A DNA stretch of 64,000 bases from contig NZ_CP015225.1 in the NCBI RefSeq assembly GCF_001623525.1, forward strand, positions 1,736,001 through 1,800,000, given 5' to 3'. The translations under genes were made by a program, and so were the position numbers. The notes beneath the pieces were generated by a model. The model was given only the letters and a program-made list of their open reading frames with translations. It was not told the origin of the DNA and ran no database searches. The DNA comes from Pseudomonas fluorescens (GTDB lineage Bacteria; Pseudomonadota; Gammaproteobacteria; Pseudomonadales; Pseudomonadaceae). Position 1 is the stretch's first letter. Each line of letters opens with the position of its first letter. Positions 43,995 to 56,254 of this stretch are shown here, piece after piece.

Positions 43995-44008
43995 TTGATT
44001 TACATCAG
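43995..44008. promoter_or_regulatory. Anr-like box between phosphoketolase and alcohol dehydrogenase
   Basis: TTGAT-TTAC-ATCAG is one base from the Anr consensus, 64 bases upstream of the phosphoketolase start and 94 bases upstream of the alcohol dehydrogenase start. One box could serve both directions. Confidence 0.7.
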
Positions 44009-44101
44009 AACCAGGGACGCTAAGGTCATACAAGGTGCTTGCTCGATGCCCTGGCGCCGCTCACTGGCATGGCGAGCGCCCGCTCACACAGGAGAATGCT
44101 C

Positions 44102-45085
44102 ATGCGCGCCATGGTCCTGCACACGATTGGCCAGCCCTTGCAACTGGAAGAACGCCCTCAACCGACGCCGGCCGCCGGGCAACTGCTGATCAAGGTGCAA
44201 GCCTGCGGTGTGTGCCGTACCGACTTGCATCTGTTCGACGGTGAACTGCCCCAGGCTCGATTGCCTCGGGTGCCGGGCCACGAGATCGTCGGTGAGGTCA
44301 CCGCCGTCGGCGCGCAGGTGGCCCCGGACTGGATCGGCCGACGGGTAGGCGTGCCCTGGCTGGGGTGGACGTGTGGCGTGTGTGAGTTCTGCCGCTCGGG
44401 CCGGGAGAACCTCTGCGACCAGGCACTGTTCACCGGCTGCCAGCTGGACGGCGGCTATGCCGACTACACCGTCGCCGATGCGCGATTCTGCTTCCCCCTC
44501 CCCGATACGCTTGAGGCCGCCGAAGCCGCGCCTTTGCTGTGTGCAGGGCTGATCGGTTTCCGGGCCTTGCAGATGGCGCAAAACGCCCCTCACTTGGGCC
44601 TTTATGGCTTCGGCGCCGCTGCGCACCTGGCGATCCAGATCGCCGTGGGCCGGGGCCAGCAAGTCTATGCCTTCACTCGGCCCGGTGACGACCTCGGCCA
44701 GGCCTATGCCCGTTCGCTGGGCGCGACCTGGGCCGGGGCATCGGATCAGCTCCCGCCCCATCTGCTGGACGCCAGCCTGATCTTCGCCCCCGTCGGCGAA
44801 CTGGTGCCGCTGGCCTTGCAAGCCACCGCCAAAGGCGGTTGCGTGGTGTGCGCCGGCATTCACATGAGCGACATCCCTGCCTTCCCCTATCGCCTGTTGT
44901 GGCAGGAGCGCAGCGTGCGCTCAGTGGCCAATCTGACCCGCGCGGACGGCCTGGCATTTTTCGAACAGCTCCAGCACACACCCGTGCATTGCAACGTGAC
45001 CTGCTACCCATTGGTCCAAGCCAACCAAGCGCTGGAGCACCTGAGGAGCGGACAGGTCAACGGGGCCATCGTACTCATCCCTTGA
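44102..45085 (+). CDS. Zinc-dependent alcohol dehydrogenase
   Basis: A 327-residue medium-chain dehydrogenase. GVCRTDLHLFDGELP holds catalytic zinc ligands, VPGHEIVGEV follows, and GWTCGVCEFCRSGRENLC supplies the structural-zinc cysteines. The nucleotide-binding region is GFGAAAHLAIQIA. The length fits the AdhP-like class used in fermentation, which regenerates NAD+ by reducing acetaldehyde or other aldehydes. AGGAG lies 7 bases upstream of ATG 44102. The last 11 bases overlap the convergent universal stress protein gene. Confidence 0.92.
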   Translation: MRAMVLHTIGQPLQLEERPQPTPAAGQLLIKVQACGVCRTDLHLFDGELPQARLPRVPGHEIVGEVTAVGAQVAPDWIGRRVGVPWLGWTCGVCEFCRSGRENLCDQALFTGCQLDGGYADYTVADARFCFPLPDTLEAAEAAPLLCAGLIGFRALQMAQNAPHLGLYGFGAAAHLAIQIAVGRGQQVYAFTRPGDDLGQAYARSLGATWAGASDQLPPHLLDASLIFAPVGELVPLALQATAKGGCVVCAGIHMSDIPAFPYRLLWQERSVRSVANLTRADGLAFFEQLQHTPVHCNVTCYPLVQANQALEHLRSGQVNGAIVLIP

Positions 45086-45968
45086 CCGCCAGCACACTGC
45101 CCGGCACCGAGTACAAGGCCCGTTCTGTCGTGCTGCCAATCAAACGCTCAAGACCGGCGCGGTGCACAGTGCCCATCACCACCACGTCGGCCTCGAATTC
45201 GTCGACGAATTCCTGGATAACCGGCACTGGCAAGCCAACGACGAAGTGCCGACGCTCCGCCGGTACGCCACAGCGCCCGGCCAGGCTGATAAACGCCGCA
45301 TGCAGCGATTCGCGCAGGGCGTCGGCAAAGTCGTCATCCCAAGCCCCGGCCAGCAACGAGGCTTCGCCGTTGAAGGCCGGCGACAGGTCGCAGGCGTACA
45401 ACAGATGCAGCGAGGCGTCGCATTGCCGGGCCATCGCGGCAGCAGTCTGGACGATGTGCTCGTTCAAGGCATTGGCCTCGGGGTCCGAAGGGTCCACCGC
45501 CGCCACGACCCGGCGCGGCAAGCCGTGCACCGCCTGGTTGACCAGATGCACCGGCACCGGACAGTCGCGCAACAGATGACAGTCCAGCGGCGTTGCGAAC
45601 ACACGCTTGAGCAAAGGTTCGAGGGTAACGTCCTTGATCAGCAGGTCAGGCTGGAACTGCTCGACATAGCGCAGGATGTCCAGCAACGGATGGAGCGTCC
45701 ATACCACGTGAGTCGTCACATCCAGGCCTTCCTCCTTGAGCAGCGCCGCCTCCTCCACCATCCAGCGACGGTAGCGGTGCAGATAGCGCTGCACACTCGC
45801 TTCATCGATTTTTTCACCCCATAAGTGGGTGCGCGCCGGCGGTTGGACGAACGCGCACAAGTGCAGTGCGGCGCCGCTGGCCCGGGCCAGGGCACAGGCC
45901 CTGCGCATCGCTGCGGAGGGGTGCAGATCAGGTTCGACGATCAATAGCAGACGCTGGTATTGCCCCAT
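45075..45968 (-). CDS. Tandem-domain universal stress protein
   Basis: The 297-residue double UspA-domain protein starts QRLLLIVEPDLHPS and ends DVVVMGTVHRAGLERLIGSTTERALYSVPGSVLAVK. ATG 45968 follows GGAGG by 6 bases. It is divergent from the GNAT gene across a region with two Anr-like boxes, one of them exact. Its 3' end overlaps the alcohol dehydrogenase gene on the other strand by 11 bases. Confidence 0.9.
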   Translation of the reverse strand: MGQYQRLLLIVEPDLHPSAAMRRACALARASGAALHLCAFVQPPARTHLWGEKIDEASVQRYLHRYRRWMVEEAALLKEEGLDVTTHVVWTLHPLLDILRYVEQFQPDLLIKDVTLEPLLKRVFATPLDCHLLRDCPVPVHLVNQAVHGLPRRVVAAVDPSDPEANALNEHIVQTAAAMARQCDASLHLLYACDLSPAFNGEASLLAGAWDDDFADALRESLHAAFISLAGRCGVPAERRHFVVGLPVPVIQEFVDEFEADVVVMGTVHRAGLERLIGSTTERALYSVPGSVLAVKG

Positions 45969-46067
45969 CGCACACCTCCATCGGATTGCCCACACGAAAT
46001 CCCAAACCTCGCACCGGCCTTTTCCGGAGCGATCTTCAGCGTGCGCCCATCAAGGCCCCGGACGGTT

Positions 46068-46081
46068 TGATCTGAATCAAA
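46068..46081. promoter_or_regulatory. Exact Anr/FNR consensus box
   Basis: TTGAT-CTGA-ATCAA is an exact palindromic match to the consensus, 100 bases upstream of the universal stress protein start at 45968. Confidence 0.85.
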
Positions 46082-46113
46082 GGCCGGGCAATCGACGGGC
46101 GGATACGCGGGCA

Positions 46114-46127
46114 CTGATCCAGATCAG
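46114..46127. promoter_or_regulatory. Second Anr-like box, upstream of GNAT gene
   Basis: CTGAT-CCAG-ATCAG is a perfect palindrome with the outer base of each half changed from T/A to C/G. It lies 88 bases before the GNAT start and 46 bases from the exact box, so each divergent gene may have its own site. Confidence 0.65.
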
Positions 46128-46214
46128 AATCGATCGCCGTGGCGGGCGTAGAACAGTACCGAATGCGTAGCTTTTTATCGCACCGCACGTGCACATCCGA
46201 GGGAGGATCGCACC

Positions 46215-46778
46215 ATGCTCACTGTCAAAGACCACAACGAACGCGCCGCTGCCCTGTATGCCAGCATCAGTGGCAAACACTGGATCCAGGCACTCAAGGA
46301 CGGCCGGCATGTCTTGATCCGCCCGCTCAGGGAGCAGGATCGCCAGCGCGAATACGACTTCATCATGCGCCTGTCACCGGAGTCCCGGCACATGCGCTTC
46401 CTGGCGCAGATCAATGAGCCGGGCGCGGCGCTGCTCGATAACTTGATGGACGTCGACTGCAAGACGCGCATGGCCTACATCGCCCTGGTCCATGACAACG
46501 GCGAGTTGATCGAGATCGGTGTCAGCCGCTATTGCGCGACCCAGGAACACGAATGCGAGTGTGCGGTGACGGTCGCCGACCCTTGGCAACACCTGGGACT
46601 GGGGACGTTGTTGATGGAGCACCTGATCGACACCGCGCGTAAAAACGGCTATCGCCAGATGTACTCCGTCGATGCGGCCAGCAATGCGTCGATGCGGGAC
46701 TTGGCCCATAGCCTGGGTTTTGAAACCCACAGCGATCCCGACGACACCCGGCAGGTCATCCACCGGCTCTACCTTTGA
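46215..46778 (+). CDS. GNAT-family N-acetyltransferase
   Basis: The 187-residue GNAT protein has an N-terminal region IRPLREQDRQREYDFIMRLS, and the acetyl-CoA loop corresponds to DPWQHLGLGTLLMEHLI (about 130-146). The fold ends at LGFETHSDP. It resembles the acetyltransferase domain of Pat-like protein lysine acetyltransferases, but without their large N-terminal domain. GGAGG lies 8 bases before ATG. The Anr-like boxes suggest expression under low oxygen, where protein acetylation often rises. Confidence 0.88.
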   Translation: MLTVKDHNERAAALYASISGKHWIQALKDGRHVLIRPLREQDRQREYDFIMRLSPESRHMRFLAQINEPGAALLDNLMDVDCKTRMAYIALVHDNGELIEIGVSRYCATQEHECECAVTVADPWQHLGLGTLLMEHLIDTARKNGYRQMYSVDAASNASMRDLAHSLGFETHSDPDDTRQVIHRLYL

Positions 46779-46784
46779 TCCCGG

Positions 46785-46821
46785 ACGCTGCGCGAGGCCT
46801 TGGTATGGCCTCGCGCAGCGT
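46785..46821. terminator. Strong hairpin between convergent genes
   Basis: A perfect 15-bp stem (46785-46799 with 46807-46821) and a 7-base loop lie between the GNAT stop and the stop of the convergent universal stress protein gene. It lacks a clear T-run, so it may be a bidirectional terminator aided by Rho. Confidence 0.6.
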
Positions 46822-46829
46822 TGCGCCAA

Positions 46830-47741
46830 TCACGCTTGCGGCTTGATCGCCAATACGCTGCAGGGCGCCCGTTGCAGCAGCAGCTCAGCGGTGGTGCCCA
46901 AGCGCTTGTCCAGGCCACGATGCGCCGTGGTGCCCATGACGATGACATCGATCTGGTGATCGGTGGCGAACGTGCAAATGCTGTTCAGCGGCGCCCCTTC
47001 GATGAAGTGGCGCTGCTGCGGTGCGACCCCGTGCCGCTCGGCCAGGGACTCGAACACCTCGTGCTGTGCCTGGCCCAACGCTTCATAGAGCCCGGTGGCC
47101 AGGGGCAGCGCACCAATGCCCATATCCGAGGCGTAGACAGCCGTCCAATCGAAGGCGTGCAGCAACTCGACCTGGGCGTTGCATTGTTCCGCCAGTTTGA
47201 CCGCGGCGTCGACGATCCGGTCGTTGAACACCAGGTCCTGCTCCTCGCTGCGCAGCACATCGACAATCGCCAGGACCCGCCGAGGCCGCGGGTTACGAGA
47301 GTCCGTGACCAGATGCACCGGCACCGGACAGTCGCGCAGCAAGCGCCAGTCCAGGGGCGTGAAAAACACCCGCTTCATTGCCGGTTCCGGCTGCGCGTCC
47401 TTGATGATCAACGCCATCGGCATCTCCTTGACGTATTGCTGCAAGGCTTGGAAGGCATCCTTGCTCCACACCACCTCGCAGGTCACCTCAACGCCGTGCC
47501 GGCGCGCCAGTTCGGCCTGTTGCCACAGCCAATGCCGATGGGTTTCCAGATAACCCTCACGCGCTTGCTTGACCTGTTCCGGGGCGAACAGACCGGCCAC
47601 CGAGAGCAACTCCAGGTAGTCGAACGCCACAATATGCAGGGGCAGGTCCAGCGCCAGGGCCAACTCGGTGGCGCGGTCGAACGCCGGCGTACGGATCATG
47701 GCGTCAGGCGCCACTAGCAATAAACGTTGAGTCTGGGACAT
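46830..47741 (-). CDS. Tandem-domain universal stress protein
   Basis: The 303-residue double UspA-domain protein begins QRLLLVAPDAMIRTPAFD and ends DVIVMGTTAHRGLDKRLGTTAELLLQ...CSVLAIK. ATG 47741 is preceded by a GAGGTG-type ribosome site. An exact Anr box lies 75 bases upstream. It belongs to the group of four such genes within 10 kb, all about 300 residues, probably from duplication. Confidence 0.9.
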   Translation of the reverse strand: MSQTQRLLLVAPDAMIRTPAFDRATELALALDLPLHIVAFDYLELLSVAGLFAPEQVKQAREGYLETHRHWLWQQAELARRHGVEVTCEVVWSKDAFQALQQYVKEMPMALIIKDAQPEPAMKRVFFTPLDWRLLRDCPVPVHLVTDSRNPRPRRVLAIVDVLRSEEQDLVFNDRIVDAAVKLAEQCNAQVELLHAFDWTAVYASDMGIGALPLATGLYEALGQAQHEVFESLAERHGVAPQQRHFIEGAPLNSICTFATDHQIDVIVMGTTAHRGLDKRLGTTAELLLQRAPCSVLAIKPQA

Positions 47742-47816
47742 GGAACACCTCGGCACGTGGCGACAGCCACTTAAAGGATTGAGGTTTCCAGAATGAACGC
47801 CTGCCCGAGACAGGAC

Positions 47817-47830
47817 TTGATCTTCATCAA
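47817..47830. promoter_or_regulatory. Exact Anr/FNR consensus box
   Basis: TTGAT-CTTC-ATCAA matches the consensus exactly, 76 bases before the universal stress protein start at 47741. Confidence 0.85.
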
Positions 47831-47841
47831 ACAGCCATCAT

Positions 47842-49092
47842 TCAGGCTGACAAACTCGGGAACAACAGTCCCGCCCACATCGCCAGCGTGACCAGCACCT
47901 GGCCGGGAATTACATACGCGGCGAACCTTCGCCCGCCACTGAGCCAGGCGACGACGCATTTGCTCAGGGAGTTGCTGCTCAGCGCCATCAGCACCGGTAC
48001 GGCGACGCCGTCGAAGGGCAACAACCCGCCCTTGGCCAGGGAAGCGATGGAGGCTGTCGAAGCATGGGCGTCGAGCAACCCGCTGAAAATCGCGGTGACG
48101 GTCACCCCGGCCTGGCCAAACACATCGAGCATCGCCGACGAGAGGACGGTGATAGCGGCCATCGCCAGGACCATCGTCATCGCCAGTTTGAGGCTGAAGG
48201 CGCCGCTGTGCTTGATGGTTTCATCGGCCCGCGCCCTTGGCCGGGGAAACATCAGCACGCCGGCATAGAGCAATACCATCAGCATCCCGCACACCAACGG
48301 CCCCCACATCCATCGCAACAGCGCGGGGTCCACCGCCGCGAGGATCAGGCCCATTTGAGTCACCGTCGCCAGATTGGATAACATCGCCGCAGCGCTCACC
48401 ACCTTGAGATTGATCGGCTCTTTGGCCGCGATACCGCCCATGGTCGCGACAGTCGCCGTGGCAGAAGCAAACCCCGAGGCAATCGCACTGAGGGCGTAGC
48501 CATAGCGGGTCCCCAGGGTTCGAACCGCGACATGCCCCAGCGCACCCACCGCCATCAGCATGACGGTGAGGGTGCACAGGTTGCGCAAGTTGATGGCGTC
48601 ATAAGGCCCGAGGAATCGATCCGGTGCCAGCGGGAGCACGACCAGCGCGGCGATCAACAGCACCAGGCCATCGCGCATCTCGGTGGCCGTCAATTGGTTG
48701 CGGGCAAAGTGGTGCAACGTCTGGCGGCTGGCGAGCAGCCCGGCCATCACCACCCCAATCGAGGTCGCCAGGCCTGGGGCGCTCGCACAGAGCGCGCCCA
48801 GTGCCAATACTGCGAACAAGGCCACCTCACTGGTGATCCCCGGATCCTTGTCGAGGTTTCGCCAATAGGCCACGGTGACCAATGCGCCCAGGGCGAGCGT
48901 CACGCCCCCCAGCAACAAGGGACCGCCCGCCTGGACCGCCAGGTAGCCGAGCACAGACGTGATGGCGAAGGTACGCAAGCCGGCGAAGTCGCGCCGGTCG
49001 CCCTCGCCTTTGCGTCGTTCGCGCTCAAGCCCCACCAGCAGACCGATTCCCAGCGCGGCGGCGGCATTGGCGAAGGCCAGGCTTTCAGTCAT
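47842..49092 (-). CDS. MgtC/SapB-type membrane protein with DUF4010
   Basis: The 416-residue protein has about 12 hydrophobic segments. Its N-terminus (GIGLLVGLERERR, then RTFAITSVLGYL) matches MgtC/SapB proteins, and the rest fits DUF4010 (GYALSAIASGFASATATVATMG; GLLDAHASTASIASLAKGG). Function is unknown, and an ion or small-molecule transport role is only inferred. ATG 49092 gives the usual N-terminus; the longer frame runs through the promoter region. An exact Anr box lies about 150 bases upstream, shared with the divergent universal stress protein gene. Confidence 0.85.
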   Translation of the reverse strand: MTESLAFANAAAALGIGLLVGLERERRKGEGDRRDFAGLRTFAITSVLGYLAVQAGGPLLLGGVTLALGALVTVAYWRNLDKDPGITSEVALFAVLALGALCASAPGLATSIGVVMAGLLASRQTLHHFARNQLTATEMRDGLVLLIAALVVLPLAPDRFLGPYDAINLRNLCTLTVMLMAVGALGHVAVRTLGTRYGYALSAIASGFASATATVATMGGIAAKEPINLKVVSAAAMLSNLATVTQMGLILAAVDPALLRWMWGPLVCGMLMVLLYAGVLMFPRPRARADETIKHSGAFSLKLAMTMVLAMAAITVLSSAMLDVFGQAGVTVTAIFSGLLDAHASTASIASLAKGGLLPFDGVAVPVLMALSSNSLSKCVVAWLSGGRRFAAYVIPGQVLVTLAMWAGLLFPSLSA

Positions 49093-49240
49093 GGTTACGG
49101 CTCTCTGGCACTGTCTGCGGTTGTCACTCAAACCAGAGGTCCGAGCCGGCTGCGCTCGTGCCCTGGGGCGACTGATCATGCTCAAACATAGCGCGATTGC
49201 CGCGTCGTTGCCGCCTTCGATGCAACGCTTTGAAGCGTGT

Positions 49241-49254
49241 TTGATGCAAATCAA
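49241..49254. promoter_or_regulatory. Exact Anr/FNR consensus box
   Basis: TTGAT-GCAA-ATCAA is an exact consensus match in the divergent region between the DUF4010 gene and the universal stress protein gene at 49350, 96 bases before the latter. Confidence 0.85.
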
Positions 49255-49349
49255 GTTACCGGCCTCCATGACGCTCATGATCGATGACAGACACCACGCC
49301 GCGCGAAACGTCGCCCGGCGCCAACAGGTCCTTGCCCGGGAGGTTTGTC

Positions 49350-50273
49350 ATGTCTACGCAATCACGATTGATGCTGGTCGTCTCGCCACTGATGGAACAC
49401 AGCCCGGCGTTCGACCGGGCCGCCGCACTGGCCAGGGCCGAAGGCGCGGCGCTGCATATTGTCGCGTTTGACTACCTCGAAGGCCTGGCCACGGCGGGCC
49501 TGGTCAACGAGCAGGCGCTGGAGCAGATGCGCCTGGGCTACATCGAGCGACATCGGCAGTGGCTGGAGGAACAGGCCAGGCCCCTGCGCAACCTCGGCAT
49601 CGAGGTCACGACAGAAGTGACGTGGGTCGAGCGCCCCTTGCAGGAAATCCTGGTCCACCTCAAGGAAGCGCCGATGGAAGCGCTGATCAAGTCGGTGGAC
49701 CCTGAGTCGTGGTTTTCCCGACTGATGTTCACGCCGCTGGACGTGCATCTGCTGCGCGAATGCGAGGTCCCGCTGCACTTCGTCAACAAGGTCGCCCACG
49801 CCCGCCCGCGCAAGATCCTGGCCGCCATCGACCCGTTCCATCAGGACGGACGCTACGAAGGCCTCAATGATCGGATCCTGAGCGAAGCCAACAAGCTGGC
49901 CACCCGCTGCGACGCGACGTTGGAAGTCATCTACGCCTATGACCTTTCGTCCATTACCGCCGCTGAATACGGTTTCGGCAACGGTTCGATGTTCTTCTCC
50001 TCGACCCTGGCCCGTCAGCTCTACGAGTCCCAGGGTGCCGCCTTCGATGCACTGGCCGAACGCAATGGCATCGCCCCGGATCAGCGACGCATGATCATGG
50101 GTGACCCGGCCAAGGTGCTGGCGAGCTATGCCGCGTCCCATGACATTGATGTCATCGTCATGGGGCGCGTGCGCTACGGCAGCCTGGACAAGCTGATCGG
50201 CAGCACCGTCGAAGGCCTGCTGTACAAGATGCCCTGCAGCCTGTGGGTGATAGCGCCGCAGCAGATGGGCTGA
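49350..50273 (+). CDS. Tandem-domain universal stress protein
   Basis: The 307-residue double UspA-domain protein begins SRLMLVVSPLMEHSPAFDRA and ends DVIVMGRVRYGSLDKLIGSTVEGLLYKMPCSLWVI. ATG 49350 lies about 7 bases after GGGAGG. An exact Anr box is 96 bases upstream. The P-type ATPase gene follows after 60 bases on the same strand and may be cotranscribed. Confidence 0.9.
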   Translation: MSTQSRLMLVVSPLMEHSPAFDRAAALARAEGAALHIVAFDYLEGLATAGLVNEQALEQMRLGYIERHRQWLEEQARPLRNLGIEVTTEVTWVERPLQEILVHLKEAPMEALIKSVDPESWFSRLMFTPLDVHLLRECEVPLHFVNKVAHARPRKILAAIDPFHQDGRYEGLNDRILSEANKLATRCDATLEVIYAYDLSSITAAEYGFGNGSMFFSSTLARQLYESQGAAFDALAERNGIAPDQRRMIMGDPAKVLASYAASHDIDVIVMGRVRYGSLDKLIGSTVEGLLYKMPCSLWVIAPQQMG

Positions 50274-50333
50274 AGGCAGTCCTGTGCCGATGGCCTGTAG
50301 AACAACCGCTCCGTATCCACAGGAACGCGGCTG

Positions 50334-53081
<2,748 letters not shown>

Positions 53082-53123
53082 CGATCCCACTCCCCGCTCC
53101 ACCAGCCTGCAAGGAACTGAATC

Positions 53124-53609
53124 ATGAACGCATCCAGACTCGCCGCCCTCGCCCTGACCGCGGTGCTTTTCCCCACGCTGAGCTTTGCCCAGCAAGCCAC
53201 CGACGCCGCCAAGGCGCCCCCGCCGTCAATGAGCGTTGAGCAATTCGACCAGCAGATGGCGACGGCCCAGGAAAACCTGAAAAAAATGCAGGAACAGATG
53301 GCCCAGATCCAGAACACCAGCGATCCGGCGCAACGCCAGAAGCTCATGCAAGATCACCAGGCCACGATGCGGCAAAGCATGCAGATGATGAATGGGATGA
53401 TGGGGTGTTGCGGGGCAGGCATGATGGGCGGCCACATGAAGGGGAACGGCCCGATGATGGGCTGGAAACAAATGGGCAGCCACTATTCCCAGATGACGCC
53501 TGAGCAGATGAAGCAGCACCAGTACATGATGGACAGGTACATGGGCATGCAACAGATGATGATGGAGCAGATGATGCAACAACAGCAAATGAGCCCGCCA
53601 GCTCGCTAG
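53124..53609 (+). CDS. Exported Met-rich small protein
   Basis: The 161-residue protein has a signal peptide ending in LSFAQ (about residue 22). After it come a helical Gln/Lys/Met region and a Met-rich end with GMMGCCGAGMMGGHMKG and repeated QMM motifs. Clusters of Met, His and a CC pair suggest periplasmic copper(I) or other soft-metal binding, though this is inference. No family is recognised. It starts 42 bases after the ATPase gene and ends before a strong terminator, so it probably shares that transcript. Confidence 0.72.
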   Translation: MNASRLAALALTAVLFPTLSFAQQATDAAKAPPPSMSVEQFDQQMATAQENLKKMQEQMAQIQNTSDPAQRQKLMQDHQATMRQSMQMMNGMMGCCGAGMMGGHMKGNGPMMGWKQMGSHYSQMTPEQMKQHQYMMDRYMGMQQMMMEQMMQQQQMSPPAR

Positions 53610-53630
53610 GCCGGCCTTCAGGACTGCCCT

Positions 53631-53660
53631 ACTCACCTGCCGCGTCGGCAGGTGAGTTTA
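53631..53660 (+). terminator. Terminator of the universal stress protein/ATPase/Met-rich unit
   Basis: A perfect 12-bp stem (53631-53642 with 53646-53657) and a 3-base CGT loop, followed by TTTA. It lies 22 bases after the Met-rich protein stop. Confidence 0.85.
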
Positions 53661-53732
53661 CTTGCTTGCCCCTTGGGCCGAGGTGGGTACGCCGAACCTG
53701 TCACTGAGGGTGTTCGAGTCGAAACCCGCTAA

Positions 53733-53751
53733 ACTGCCAGCGGCTGGCAGT
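53733..53751 (-). terminator. Hairpin downstream of fisR-like gene
   Basis: On the minus strand ACTGCCAG-CCG-CTGGCAGT is a perfect inverted repeat followed by TT, 26 bases after the regulator stop. The half-sites resemble the repeats in the regulator's own promoter region, so it could also be a binding site. Confidence 0.55.
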
Positions 53752-53777
53752 CATTGGCAGTGCAGGCTCGATGACGT

Positions 53778-55100
<1,323 letters not shown>

Positions 55101-55129
55101 CGCGGCTCCAGTGAATTCATCCAGCACAG

Positions 55130-55170
55130 GTGGCACTGCCACTATGCCAACAAACACTGCCAATGGCAGT
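55130..55170. promoter_or_regulatory. Two TGGCA palindromes, candidate FisR sites
   Basis: GTGGCA-C-TGCCAC (55130-55142) and ACTGCCA-A-TGGCAGT (55156-55170) are both perfect inverted repeats with the same TGGCA half-sites; their centres are 27 bases apart. They lie 98-138 bases upstream of the -24/-12 promoter, as expected for enhancer sites of a sigma54 activator. Confidence 0.65.
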
Positions 55171-55267
55171 TAAATTGTCTGGGCATCGGCCCGTACCCTC
55201 GCGGAACTCATGAAGTTAAATCAATAAAATCATTAGGTTAGCCTTTTAAAACGCCCCAGCATCCACC

Positions 55268-55283
55268 TGGCAGCATTATTGCT
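55268..55283 (+). promoter_or_regulatory. Sigma54 (-24/-12) promoter of the persulfide dioxygenase operon
   Basis: TGGCAG (55268-55273), a 5-base spacer and TTGCT (55279-55283) match TGGCAC-N5-TTGCA/T with the invariant GG and GC correctly spaced. It lies 48 bases upstream of the persulfide dioxygenase start and downstream of the candidate activator sites. Confidence 0.82.
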
Positions 55284-55330
55284 CTGTCTGTTCTTCAAGC
55301 GGTTCGATGAGAGCCCAAAGGAGACCGTTC

Positions 55331-56209
55331 ATGACCGTAAAACCGTACGTCGAAGGATTTTTCGATCCGGAGACCCACACTGTCAGCTATCTGGTGCTGG
55401 ACAAAACGACGCGCCAGTGCGCCTTGATCGACAGCGTCCTGGATTTCGATCCCAAATCCGGCCGTACCACAACCACTTCGGCCGACAAGCTGATGGCCAG
55501 GGTGCTCGAGCTGGAGGCGAAGGTCCAATGGATTCTTGAAACCCACGTCCATGCCGACCACCTCACCGCCGCCCCGTACCTGAAGGAAAAGCTCGGCGGC
55601 ACGATAGGGATCGGCAGCCAGATTGCGACAGTACAAGAAGTCTTTGGCACGCTGTTCAACACCGGTGGGGAAATGCCCCGCGATGGCAGTCAGTTCGACC
55701 ACCTGTTCGTCAATGACGAGTCGTTCACTATTGGAACGCTGCAATGCCATGCGCTTCACACGCCGGGCCACACCCCCGCCTGCATGACGTATGTCATCAG
55801 CGACGGCCAGGAAACGGCTGCATTCGTGGGCGACACCTTGTTCATGCCCGACTACGGCACCGCACGGTGTGACTTCCCCGGTGGCAACGCGCATACCTTG
55901 TTCCGGTCCATCAACAAGGTCTTGAGCCTGCCGGCCAACACCCTGCTCTACACCTGTCACGATTACCAACCCGGTGGCCGTGAGGTGCAATTTTCCAGCA
56001 CCGTCGCCGAGCAACGCGCCGACAATGTTCATGTCCGTAACGGCATCAGTGAAGAAGCATTCGTGGCAATGCGCACCCAGCGCGATGCCTCGCTGGACAT
56101 GCCGACGCTCATCCTGCCATCGGTCCAGGTCAACATGCGGGCCGGGCATTTCCCGGAGCCGGAATCGAACGGCACGTGCTACCTGAAAATCCCACTCAAT
56201 CGGCTCTGA
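55331..56209 (+). CDS. Persulfide dioxygenase (Blh/ETHE1-like MBL protein)
   Basis: The 292-residue metallo-beta-lactamase protein has the metal motif THVHADHLTA (His72, His74, Asp76, His77), HTPGHTPACMTYV, FVGDTLFMPDYGTARCDFPGG and a C-terminal His in YTCHDYQPGG. This Blh-type group oxidises glutathione persulfide to sulfite with Fe(II) and O2. ATG 55331 follows AAAGGAG by 7 bases. It is first in the operon behind the sigma54 promoter and precedes the SQR fusion, matching known sulfide-oxidation operons. Confidence 0.9.
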   Translation: MTVKPYVEGFFDPETHTVSYLVLDKTTRQCALIDSVLDFDPKSGRTTTTSADKLMARVLELEAKVQWILETHVHADHLTAAPYLKEKLGGTIGIGSQIATVQEVFGTLFNTGGEMPRDGSQFDHLFVNDESFTIGTLQCHALHTPGHTPACMTYVISDGQETAAFVGDTLFMPDYGTARCDFPGGNAHTLFRSINKVLSLPANTLLYTCHDYQPGGREVQFSSTVAEQRADNVHVRNGISEEAFVAMRTQRDASLDMPTLILPSVQVNMRAGHFPEPESNGTCYLKIPLNRL

Positions 56210-56254
56210 AGACCGGCCCCCCTTATAAGAAAAACCGTCATCACGGAGACAGTC

